This document shows, in pieces, positions 1-4,395 of a stretch of 5,533 nt of DNA. Source of the DNA: Bacillota bacterium. Its GTDB lineage: Bacteria; Bacillota; UBA4882; UBA8346. The stretch is from the NCBI GenBank assembly GCA_028282485.1, contig JANQHU010000098.1, positions 1-5,533 on the forward strand. Direction: 5' to 3'. Within the stretch, counting starts at the first letter, position 1; the number at the start of each line of letters is the position of its first letter. The notes under the pieces are model-generated. The model ran no database searches and had not been told where the DNA came from. It saw nothing but the letters and a program-made list of their open reading frames with translations. Both the position numbers and the translations under genes were made by a program.

Positions 1-9
1 TTAAATTCA

Positions 10-18
10 TGATATAAT
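10..18 (+). promoter_or_regulatory. extended -10 promoter element for the membrane protein-ybjQ unit
   Basis: The sequence TGATATAAT is a perfect match to the extended -10 consensus TGnTATAAT used by the housekeeping sigma factor. A -35 box would fall before the window, so it cannot be judged, but extended -10 promoters need it less. Transcription would begin near position 25, giving a leader of about 57 nt before the first start codon. The match is seen directly; promoter activity is inferred. Confidence 0.5.
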
Positions 19-81
19 TGTTTAAGGAAAAAATAATTAATATTCAGTATTTAATAACTTTAAGGGGGAAGAATAAAGCTT

Positions 82-309
82 ATGAAAAAAATGCTTACCC
101 CGATTATTATTGTAATCTTGGCGATGATTGGCATCACTGCTTGGGCTGGTTTTTATCTTTTTATTTTTGACCAAGCGCGATTTCCAGATATTTTTAAAAT
201 AATTATCATCCTGGGTCTACTGGGGATATGTGGGGCTTTAATCAAAGTACTCAACCAACGTATAAAAGAACTAAAAGAGGAGGATAAAGATGATCTTAGT
301 AAATACTGA
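82..309 (+). CDS. small two-helix membrane protein, unknown function
   Basis: This encodes a 75-residue protein that I do not recognise as a named family. It starts with MKKM, followed by a hydrophobic stretch at about residues 6-28, a short polar turn (DQARFPD, 30-36) and a second hydrophobic stretch at about 38-56. The charged tail (57-75) is rich in K, E and D and is probably helical. This suggests a membrane hairpin with both ends in the cytoplasm. The start is supported by an AAGGGGG ribosome binding site at 62-68, although the spacing is rather long (13 nt); the ATG at codon 4 is an alternative. Its last 20 nt overlap the start of the downstream YbjQ-family gene, and that gene's ribosome binding site lies inside this one, so the two are likely translated together. 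A functional link with the YbjQ protein is inferred from this overlap only. Confidence 0.75.
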   Translation: MKKMLTPIIIVILAMIGITAWAGFYLFIFDQARFPDIFKIIIILGLLGICGALIKVLNQRIKELKEEDKDDLSKY

Positions 310-607
310 AACTATTCCCGGCACAGAATTTGAGGTTCTAGCCATCGTCAAAGGATCCATCGTTCAAACCAAACATATTGGTAAAGATATTATTAGCGGC
401 CTAAAAACTCTCGTGGGTGGCGAACTTAACGCTTACTCGGATATGTTAAATGAAGCCCGAGCCATTGCCACCAAACGTATGGTAGAAGAGGCCAAAAAAT
501 TAGATGCTGATGCGGTGATTAACATTCGCTACACCACTAGCAACGTGATGCAGACTGCTGCCGAAATTTTGGTTTACGGTACTGCGGTGAAATATCTAAA
601 GAAATAA
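290..607 (+). CDS. YbjQ family (heavy-metal-binding-domain-like, PF01906) protein
   Basis: This 105-residue protein has the layout of the YbjQ/UPF0145 family. An N-terminal strand pair (VLAIVKGSIVQ, 16-26) leads to GKDIISGLKTLVGGELNAYSD (31-51). A long helix follows, ending in EEAKKLDADAVINIRY (66-81), and then the closing strand EILVYGTAVKY (92-102). The GGE.xAY motif (43-49) and the LxADAVI motif (71-77) are the family hallmarks. The length is typical, so the gene is complete. Members form small oligomers; they were proposed to bind heavy metals, but no biochemical role is firmly established and no cysteine or histidine cluster is visible here. The ATG at 290 has an AGGAGG site at 278-283 with 6 nt spacing. 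The gene overlaps the upstream membrane protein by 20 nt, which points to translational coupling. It is followed by a terminator at 674-697. Confidence 0.9.
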   Translation: MILVNTETIPGTEFEVLAIVKGSIVQTKHIGKDIISGLKTLVGGELNAYSDMLNEARAIATKRMVEEAKKLDADAVINIRYTTSNVMQTAAEILVYGTAVKYLKK

Positions 608-640
608 AAAATAACATTAGGAAATATCTGCTGTTGATAA

Positions 641-664
641 ATGTGGCTGAACTTAATTCCACAT
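641..664. repeat. short inverted repeat in the intergenic region
   Basis: ATGTGG (641-646) and CCACAT (659-664) form a perfect 6-bp inverted repeat with a 12-nt loop, just before the terminator at 674. On the plus strand it is followed by A residues, not T, so it is not itself a terminator for the ybjQ unit. It may be a minor RNA 3'-end structure or chance. Confidence 0.25.
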
Positions 665-699
665 AAAAAAATGATCCCGGTAGATCCGGGATTTTTGTT
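665..699. terminator. bidirectional rho-independent terminator
   Basis: ATCCCGG (674-680) pairs with CCGGGAT (686-692) around a 5-nt loop. On the plus strand the stem is followed by TTTTTGTTT, and on the minus strand by a run of T (the plus-strand A run 665-671). It can therefore end the ybjQ unit from the left and the Rpn-family gene, which stops at 726, from the right. Stem and tracts are seen directly; termination is inferred from the standard model. Confidence 0.8.
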
Positions 700-725
700 T
701 ACCTAATTTAAATGGGAATAAAAAT

Positions 726-1661
726 TTAATGCTTTGTAGGAGCTAATTCTTTTAAAATAGCTAACTCTAGTCCGGTAGCTTCTGCAACTTTTTCCAGATC
801 GATTCCTAAAACTAATAATTTACGAGCGATTTCCTTTTGGGTCTCAATTTTGCCTTTATCTTGCCCTTCTTGATAACTCTGCTCCATAAAATTTTCAAAA
901 GCTGTGCCTAAATTCGAAACCATTTTAGTCACCTCTATTTCTGAATTTTCATCTAATATCTTGTCAAATTCATCTAAATATTCCTTTTTAATCCTAGGCC
1001 TTAAAATCCATCTTAGCCACCTAATAAATAAACGTTTTTCCTTATTATTAAATCGTCTTAGAGCATCTCCCAGTTTATATAATTTCTCCATTAATTCTTT
1101 TTTGGCATTTACATTTTGATCTAAAAAAAAGATGGAGGAAATTAAGTTGGAGATTTCTAAAAGTTGTTTTTCGGTATAACGATTAACATCAAATAAAATA
1201 TAGTTAAAATTCAATACATGCTTGCCAAATAACTCGCTACCTTCTAAAACATCGCGAAACTGAGGAACTGCAGTCCAATCCGCTTTGCCATTATATAAAA
1301 CCAAAGGGACAATTGCCGGGAGGCGAAATTCTTTACTTTCTAATTCTTCCCGCTTCGTGTTTTTAATAACCTCCTGCCATAAAGCAGTCATATAGTACAA
1401 GAGACGAATGGGTATTTGAAAATCCACACTTGACTGAAGCTCAAGGAGACAATAAAAAAACACACTACTATTTTTTATATTAAGTTTATAAATAACATCA
1501 GCCTCTTTTTTCGAATAATCATGCAGAATAAAACTTTTGTTAATATACTCTAAGTTATTTTCGTCAATTTCTTGTACCCAATCTTCGTGAATAAAGCTTC
1601 GTAATAGCTTTAAAAAGACTTCTTTATTTGATAAAAGGTCTTTATAACCTGTATCATGCAC
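726..1661 (-). CDS. Rpn family PD-(D/E)XK nuclease / putative transposase (YhgA-like, PF04754)
   Basis: This 311-residue protein belongs to the recombination-promoting nuclease (Rpn) / PD-(D/E)XK putative transposase family. The N-terminus HDTGYKDLLSNKEVFLKLL (2-20) is the family opening motif. Candidate catalytic residues are D55 in EADVIYKL and the E-x-Q pair E74/Q76 in LLELQSSVD, followed by R86. The family motif PAIVPLVLYNG lies at 115-125. The C-terminus has the usual EG-rich linker and helix (about 267-284) and an EIARKLLVLGIDLEKVAEATGL segment resembling a small helical recognition domain. E. coli Rpn proteins cut DNA and promote RecA-independent recombination, and related genes can act in phage defence; this role is inferred here. 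The stretch is more AT-rich than the nusB-side operon, which fits lateral acquisition. The GTG start at 1661 has only a weak ribosome binding site; an in-frame ATT at 1682, adding seven residues, has AAGGGGG at the right distance. The gene appears intact. Confidence 0.88.
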   Translation of the reverse strand: MHDTGYKDLLSNKEVFLKLLRSFIHEDWVQEIDENNLEYINKSFILHDYSKKEADVIYKLNIKNSSVFFYCLLELQSSVDFQIPIRLLYYMTALWQEVIKNTKREELESKEFRLPAIVPLVLYNGKADWTAVPQFRDVLEGSELFGKHVLNFNYILFDVNRYTEKQLLEISNLISSIFFLDQNVNAKKELMEKLYKLGDALRRFNNKEKRLFIRWLRWILRPRIKKEYLDEFDKILDENSEIEVTKMVSNLGTAFENFMEQSYQEGQDKGKIETQKEIARKLLVLGIDLEKVAEATGLELAILKELAPTKH

Positions 1662-1689
1662 AAACTTGATCTCTACTGAAATAGTTAAT

Positions 1690-1696
1690 CCCCCTT
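1690..1696 (-). promoter_or_regulatory. ribosome binding site bearing on the start of the Rpn-family gene
   Basis: AAGGGGG on the minus strand lies 28 nt before the listed GTG start but 7 nt before an in-frame ATT codon (1682-1680). The spacing suits the ATT, which would give the N-terminus MSVEIKFVHDTGYK. The listed GTG has only GAG nearby. A stop codon lies in frame just upstream, overlapping this site, so no other longer form is possible. Confidence 0.45.
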
Positions 1697-1702
1697 AATT
1701 CT

Positions 1703-1731
1703 ATTATAGCTAACATTTCCCAAAATAACAA
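1703..1731 (-). promoter_or_regulatory. sigma-A-type promoter of the Rpn-family gene
   Basis: On the minus strand, TTGTTA (1731-1726) and TATAAT (1708-1703) are separated by exactly 17 nt. The predicted transcript start is near 1697, so the mRNA would begin almost at the AAGGGGG ribosome binding site with a very short leader. The nuclease gene can therefore be transcribed independently of the flavodoxin gene upstream, although no clear terminator separates the two. Confidence 0.65.
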
Positions 1732-1791
1732 TAATAAATAATTATTGATGCAAACAACCAAAAACCAAACTTTACCCAAATTTTATTTCAT

Positions 1792-2286
1792 TTATTTAAA
1801 ATAAGCCCCTAATTCAGTCGCCCAATTGCGAATCGTCTGCCAATCTCTGGCATCTTTTGGGGCATCCTTCTTTATTCCAAAGATGAATCGGGCTACTGCA
1901 GGAAAATCCTCGCCTATTTTACCTCCAAACATCCCCACCATAACCGGGTTAATTTTGGCTTTTACTTTATTTAAACTTTTTCTAATTACTTTCTTCCAAC
2001 CTTCTCTACCAGTCATTAATAAATATGATACTAGAAAACAGGCCGTGGGGACTTGCTGTAATTTTCCTTGATGCGCTTCAACAAAATTACTCGCCTCCGG
2101 TAACCATTGCATGCCATTGATGGGGGCTCCCATGATAACTCCGGAATACTTTTCTAACTCCTGAACCTCCGACATTGCCTTTAATTCAGTTACTAGGCCC
2201 TTTTCTTCTAATACCTTTCCAATTTCACCAGCAATCTCTTTTGTGGTCCCCGTTGCCGAAGCATAGGTTATTAGTATTTTAGTCAT
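1792..2286 (-). CDS. flavodoxin domain protein (HemG-like, Flavodoxin_5 type)
   Basis: This 164-residue protein has a complete flavodoxin fold and probably binds FMN as an electron carrier or small oxidoreductase in the cytoplasm. The N-terminal strand KILITYAS leads into the phosphate-binding loop SATGTT (10-15). A second loop is GAPINGMQWLPEA (53-65), and GMFGGKI (118-124) is the third strand-loop. The C-terminal DARDWQTIRNWA (145-156) resembles the D-x-R-D-W-x-x-I-x-x-W signature of the family that includes HemG, the menaquinone-dependent protoporphyrinogen oxidase. No haem-pathway genes are nearby, so the substrate cannot be assigned. There is no iron-sulphur motif. The ATG at 2286 has a G-rich site (GGGTGGGG, 2301-2294) at 7 nt. 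Its promoter at 2322-2349 is flanked by a repeated 8-bp word that looks like an operator, so the gene is probably regulated. No terminator was found in the 130 nt before the Rpn-family gene. Confidence 0.88.
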   Translation of the reverse strand: MTKILITYASATGTTKEIAGEIGKVLEEKGLVTELKAMSEVQELEKYSGVIMGAPINGMQWLPEASNFVEAHQGKLQQVPTACFLVSYLLMTGREGWKKVIRKSLNKVKAKINPVMVGMFGGKIGEDFPAVARFIFGIKKDAPKDARDWQTIRNWATELGAYFK

Positions 2287-2321
2287 TTACCATCCCCACC
2301 CTTTATTTAATTTTTATTATC

Positions 2322-2349
2322 ATAATATCATCTCTAACACACTTTTCAA
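2322..2349 (-). promoter_or_regulatory. promoter of the flavodoxin gene
   Basis: On the minus strand, TTGAAA (2349-2344) and TATTAT (2327-2322) are 16 nt apart. The -10 box is preceded by TGA, giving an extended -10 (TGnTATTAT). Transcription would begin near 2315, about 29 nt before the start codon. Confidence 0.6.
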
Positions 2350-2374
2350 AAAAAGTGTTAGAAGTTGTGTTAGA
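2333..2374. promoter_or_regulatory. candidate operator: three exact copies of an 8-bp word around the flavodoxin promoter
   Basis: TCTAACAC (2333-2340) is the exact reverse complement of GTGTTAGA, which occurs twice more at 2355-2362 and 2367-2374. The first two copies form an inverted repeat around the -35 box. The second and third are direct repeats 12 bp apart, close to one helix turn. Nested inside is a second inverted repeat, ACACTTTT (2339-2346) with AAAAGTGT (2351-2358). The arrangement fits a transcription factor site that would block or tune the flavodoxin promoter. The regulator is not in this window. Repeats are seen; function is inferred. Confidence 0.5.
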
Positions 2375-2407
2375 TACATTTACTATAATCATGTGTATAT
2401 TTTAAGC

Positions 2408-2450
2408 AAACCCGCATAAACTAGTAAGGTCGGGTTTAAAAAAATTTTTT
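2408..2450. repeat. 7-bp inverted repeat followed by A and T runs, possible terminator or attenuator
   Basis: AAACCCG (2408-2414) pairs with CGGGTTT (2431-2437) around a 16-nt loop that contains the palindrome ACTAGT. Seven A and then six T residues follow on the plus strand. It could end short plus-strand transcripts starting at the TATAAT at 2384-2389, but that box lacks a good -35 and the T run does not directly follow the stem. The purpose is unclear. Confidence 0.3.
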
Positions 2451-2462
2451 CATAAAAATTAG

Positions 2463-2491
2463 TTGCATTTCAAATCAGATCCGCATATAAT
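2463..2491 (+). promoter_or_regulatory. promoter of the small zinc-ribbon gene
   Basis: TTGCAT (2463-2468) and a perfect TATAAT (2486-2491) are separated by exactly 17 nt. The start of transcription would be near 2498, giving a leader of about 70 nt that contains the two tandem hairpins at 2506-2543. The -35 box keeps TTG but is otherwise weak. Confidence 0.55.
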
Positions 2492-2505
2492 GAAATATAA
2501 ACAGA

Positions 2506-2543
2506 AGGGACAAAAAACGTTCCGCAGGGACTAAAAAAGTCCT
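2506..2543 (+). repeat. two tandem small hairpins in the leader of the zinc-ribbon gene
   Basis: Two similar units sit 20 nt apart: AGGGAC, an A-rich loop and GTTCC (2506-2523), then AGGGAC, an A-rich loop and GTCCT (2526-2543). Each can fold as a 5- to 6-bp stem with an A-rich loop of 5-7 nt. They end 13 nt before the ribosome binding site. They could be an RNA-binding protein site, an mRNA-stabilising element, or the remnant of a REP-like palindromic repeat. The repeats are seen; the role is inferred. Confidence 0.4.
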
Positions 2544-2556
2544 ATAAAATTTGTAA

Positions 2557-2564
2557 AGAGGTGA
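2557..2564 (+). promoter_or_regulatory. strong ribosome binding site of the zinc-ribbon gene
   Basis: AGAGGTGA lies 5 nt before the ATG at 2570 and differs only slightly from the ideal AGGAGGTGA. It is a main reason for calling such a short reading frame a gene. Confidence 0.75.
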
Positions 2565-2569
2565 AGCGA

Positions 2570-2722
2570 ATGAGAAGATGCCCTGATTGTCATGGCGAAT
2601 TAAGATTTACCCAAGAATACTGCCCCTATTGTAGTTGCGACTTATTTAAAAAGCAAAACAATCACCAACCAGTAGATTCTTGGAAAGCATTTAATCAATT
2701 ACTTGATGCGGTTATTCACTAA
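2570..2722 (+). CDS. 50-residue zinc-ribbon protein, unknown function
   Basis: This small gene encodes 50 residues beginning MRRCPDCHGELRF and ending LLDAVIH. Two cysteine knuckles are visible: C4-P-D-C7 and C18-P-Y-C21, with a further cysteine at 23. This is the CxxC-x10-CxxC pattern of a zinc ribbon, so one structural zinc is likely. The remaining half (about 35-50, VDSWKAFNQLLDAVI) looks like an amphipathic helix that could bind a partner. I do not recognise a specific family. The gene has its own promoter (2463-2491), a near-ideal ribosome binding site and a strong terminator whose stem encodes residues 46-50, so the evidence for expression is good despite the size. It faces away from the flavodoxin gene and converges on the TsaD-like gene, 14 nt from that gene's stop. 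A regulatory, adaptor or nucleic-acid-binding role is possible but unproven. Confidence 0.75.
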   Translation: MRRCPDCHGELRFTQEYCPYCSCDLFKKQNNHQPVDSWKAFNQLLDAVIH

Positions 2723-2750
2723 TTAGAATAACCGCATCATTTATTTTTAT
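2705..2750 (+). terminator. strong terminator overlapping the ends of two convergent genes
   Basis: GATGCGGTTATTC (2705-2717) pairs perfectly over 13 bp with GAATAACCGCATC (2726-2738) around an 8-nt loop, followed by ATTTATTTTTATTT. The left arm encodes the last five residues of the zinc-ribbon protein. The right arm runs into the stop codon (2739-2737) of the TsaD-like gene on the other strand. A T run follows only on the plus strand, so it mainly ends the zinc-ribbon transcript; for the minus-strand operon it would act, at most, as a stabilising 3' hairpin. Confidence 0.85.
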
Positions 2751-3684
2751 TTAGCTGATCCCAACCTAATAAAGCCAGACCTACCGCATTATCAGCCGCC
2801 AACTGGGGCCTACCGAACTGAAAGCTAATCCCTTCTTTCTCACCTTTAGTTTGAAGATAATTACGGATGATACTATTGGCAGCTACGCCACCTACTAATA
2901 ATACTTTGCGAATGCCATACTTTTGGACTCCTTGACAAGTAACTTTTAAAAGACTTCTTCCGATACAATCAAAAACCTGATGGGCAATTTCGGCTTCCGG
3001 AACCTTCTGGCTTACCAAACGCTGGGCTGCCGACTCCGGTCCGGAAAAACTTAAGGTTAAGCCCTGCACTGCCGATGGTAGTTTGGTTTTTAGTAGACCG
3101 GACTTGGCGGCAATCTTCACCGCTAATGCTTCTAAATGGGGACCAGCGGGAAAAGGTAGGCCCAAGCTAACTCCAAGGCGATCTACAAATTGTCCGGCTG
3201 CTAAGTCCTGGGAACCACCCAGCTTCTCAATCCGATAACCGGATTTGTCCGGGGAAACCAAGAGCAATTCGGTGGTTCCCCCGGAGAGATGCCAGGCTAA
3301 GAAGGGATCTGAAAGCGCTTCTCCCGGAAAGAAACCAGCCCGAAGATGGCCTTCCTGGTGGCTGGTAGCTAGTACAGGCAGCTGAAGCAGTCTTCCTAAA
3401 AACTCCCCGTAGGAAACTCCCACTTTAAAGACCGGCATATAGGAATCCGGTAGCGGCCGTGGCCGACTGGAAACCACTACTCCGGAAAGTTGCTTTTGGC
3501 ATTCCAGGGTTTCAACCAGGCGGGGTAAATTCTGAATATGTTGAAAAACTGCATCTGATTGACGCAGTCCTCGTTCTCCTTTTGGCACTTGTAAAATACT
3601 CCGCTGGTCGGCGATAATCTCTCCCGCAAGGGAGATTAAGGCTACCGAGGTCGTATAACAACTAGTGTCTAATCCCAAAATCAT
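2737..3684 (-). CDS. TsaD/Kae1-like paralogue (ASKHA fold, 'O-sialoglycoprotein endopeptidase'-type)
   Basis: This 315-residue protein has the Kae1/TsaD fold from end to end but is not a canonical TsaD, the enzyme of tRNA t6A synthesis. Conserved are the N-terminal phosphate loop ILGLDTSCYTTSVAL (2-16), the metal ligands H109 and H113 in SHQEGHL, SGG (134-136), LAAGQFVDRLG (161-171), SFSG (212-215), GGVAAN (265-270) and the likely third metal ligand D298 in AADNAVG. Changed are SGGHT, here SGGTT; YPGGP, here FPAGP; FSGLKTA, here FSGPESA; and the N-terminal GGVVPExAxRxH region, here replaced by a KGERGLRQSD segment. ATP and metal binding are therefore plausible, but threonylcarbamoyl transfer is not assured. 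The ATG overlaps the nusB stop as ATGA, with GAGGTTGA at 3698-3691 as ribosome binding site, so it is coupled to nusB. In Clostridia a gene of this type is often found beside nusB, with xseA following; here transcription instead meets the convergent zinc-ribbon gene. The old endopeptidase name is a historical misassignment. Confidence 0.85.
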   Translation of the reverse strand: MILGLDTSCYTTSVALISLAGEIIADQRSILQVPKGERGLRQSDAVFQHIQNLPRLVETLECQKQLSGVVVSSRPRPLPDSYMPVFKVGVSYGEFLGRLLQLPVLATSHQEGHLRAGFFPGEALSDPFLAWHLSGGTTELLLVSPDKSGYRIEKLGGSQDLAAGQFVDRLGVSLGLPFPAGPHLEALAVKIAAKSGLLKTKLPSAVQGLTLSFSGPESAAQRLVSQKVPEAEIAHQVFDCIGRSLLKVTCQGVQKYGIRKVLLVGGVAANSIIRNYLQTKGEKEGISFQFGRPQLAADNAVGLALLGWDQLNKNK

Positions 3685-4133
3685 TCTGATTCAACCTCGG
3701 TAAGAGAAGATTGATCCGTTGTCTGAACTTCAATTCCCTTTTCCCGCACCAAACTACCTAAAATTCCGTTGACAAACTTTCCCGAATCAACATCCCCATA
3801 TCTCTTAGCTAACTCCACCGCCTCATTAATGATTACTCCCGGAGGAGCAGTCTCACTATACAGCATTTCGTAAAAGGCCAGGCGTAAAACATTACGTTCG
3901 GTACTTGCCATTCGCTCGAGTTTCCACTCTTTAGCGTACCCGGCAATGCCTTGATCAATCTCAGCCTGCTTTGCAAGGGTCCCTTTGACTAAATCTTGCA
4001 AAAAAGTTTGAAGTTGGGGGGCCAATGCCTCAGCTTTTAAAGTATCTGCTAAAACTCGCTCCCCTGGATTTTTACCCACATCAACCTGGAATAAAATTTT
4101 AAAGGCTAATTCTCTGATTACACTTCTACCCAA
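3681..4133 (-). CDS. nusB: transcription antitermination factor NusB
   Basis: NusB forms a heterodimer with S10 (NusE) that binds boxA RNA and helps RNA polymerase through rRNA operons. This 150-residue protein shows the all-helical family pattern: RELAFKILFQVDVG (7-20), the W70-K-L-E-R motif, ERNVLRLAFYEMLY (79-92), and the signature INEAVELAKRYGDVDSGKFVNGILG (102-126). Length is typical; the C-terminal tail (131-150) is a variable extension. The start is a TTG at 4133, chosen because AAGGAG (4147-4142) lies 8 nt upstream and overlaps the stop codon of the DUF2273 gene. No ATG fits, and the first residues GRSVIRELA align with the family start. It sits after the amaP-DUF2273 genes and overlaps the TsaD-like gene by 4 nt (ATGA), so its expression is tied to both. 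This place next to Asp23-family genes is usual for Firmicutes. Confidence 0.97.
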   Translation of the reverse strand: MGRSVIRELAFKILFQVDVGKNPGERVLADTLKAEALAPQLQTFLQDLVKGTLAKQAEIDQGIAGYAKEWKLERMASTERNVLRLAFYEMLYSETAPPGVIINEAVELAKRYGDVDSGKFVNGILGSLVREKGIEVQTTDQSSLTEVESE

Positions 4134-4141
4134 TCTAAACG

Positions 4142-4147
4142 CTCCTT
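4142..4147 (-). promoter_or_regulatory. ribosome binding site fixing the TTG start of nusB
   Basis: AAGGAG on the minus strand lies 8 nt before the TTG at 4133 and shares bases with the TAA stop of the DUF2273 gene. Ribosomes ending there are well placed to restart on nusB. Confidence 0.75.
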
Positions 4148-4376
4148 ACTCTTTACGGGTTGGAAACATCTTTTTAATCACACTAATTAATGGTTTTTCT
4201 TCATCGAACCTTTTTCCTAAAAAATAACCGATTGAGACACAGATCAAAAAAGCCAAGGCTTTCCAAAAGCCAAAACAAATCCAAAAGATCCCCGTCAGAA
4301 ATCCGATGATACTACCACAGATTCTACCACGATATTTGGCAATCTTCGGTAAATTATCTTTTAATAACTCCACCAT
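4146..4376 (-). CDS. DUF2273 family small membrane protein
   Basis: The product is a 76-residue membrane protein of the DUF2273 family (PF10031). A short N-terminal helix (MVELLKDNLPKIAKYRGRI) leads into two hydrophobic segments, about 20-36 (CGSIIGFLTGIFWICFG) and 38-54 (WKALAFLICVSIGYFLG), ending in the family motif GYFLGKRFD (50-58). A basic tail follows. The function is not known; the gene accompanies amaP and Asp23-type genes in Firmicutes, so a role in the same membrane-anchored complex is likely. The reading frame is open to a TTG at 4403, which would add nine residues and overlap amaP by 8 nt. That TTG has no ribosome binding site, whereas the ATG at 4376 has AAAGGGG about 10 nt upstream and gives the usual family N-terminus, so the ATG is preferred. 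The next gene, nusB, begins 12 nt after this stop. Confidence 0.85.
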   Translation of the reverse strand: MVELLKDNLPKIAKYRGRICGSIIGFLTGIFWICFGFWKALAFLICVSIGYFLGKRFDEEKPLISVIKKMFPTRKE

Positions 4377-4395
4377 ATTCAGATTACCCCTTTCT

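Noticed and set aside
904..1119. Plus-strand open frame of 71 codons antisense to the Rpn-family gene
   Set aside because: It lies wholly inside a gene with clear family motifs on the other strand, shows no recognisable protein pattern and is not preceded by a good ribosome binding site.
726..1661. Reading the 'transposase' label as an insertion sequence
   Set aside because: No flanking terminal inverted repeats or target-site duplications were seen around the gene. The family is now regarded as nucleases rather than true transposases.
1826..2071. Plus-strand open frame of 81 codons antisense to the flavodoxin gene
   Set aside because: The opposite strand encodes a complete flavodoxin domain here; the antisense product has no family features.
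2333..2374. Start of a CRISPR array
   Set aside because: The repeated word is only 8 bp, one copy is inverted, and the spacing is too short for repeats and spacers.
2396..2569. A T-box or known metabolite riboswitch before the zinc-ribbon gene
   Set aside because: The leader is too short after the likely promoter. I see neither the T-box consensus nor the conserved core of a known riboswitch class, only the small tandem hairpins.
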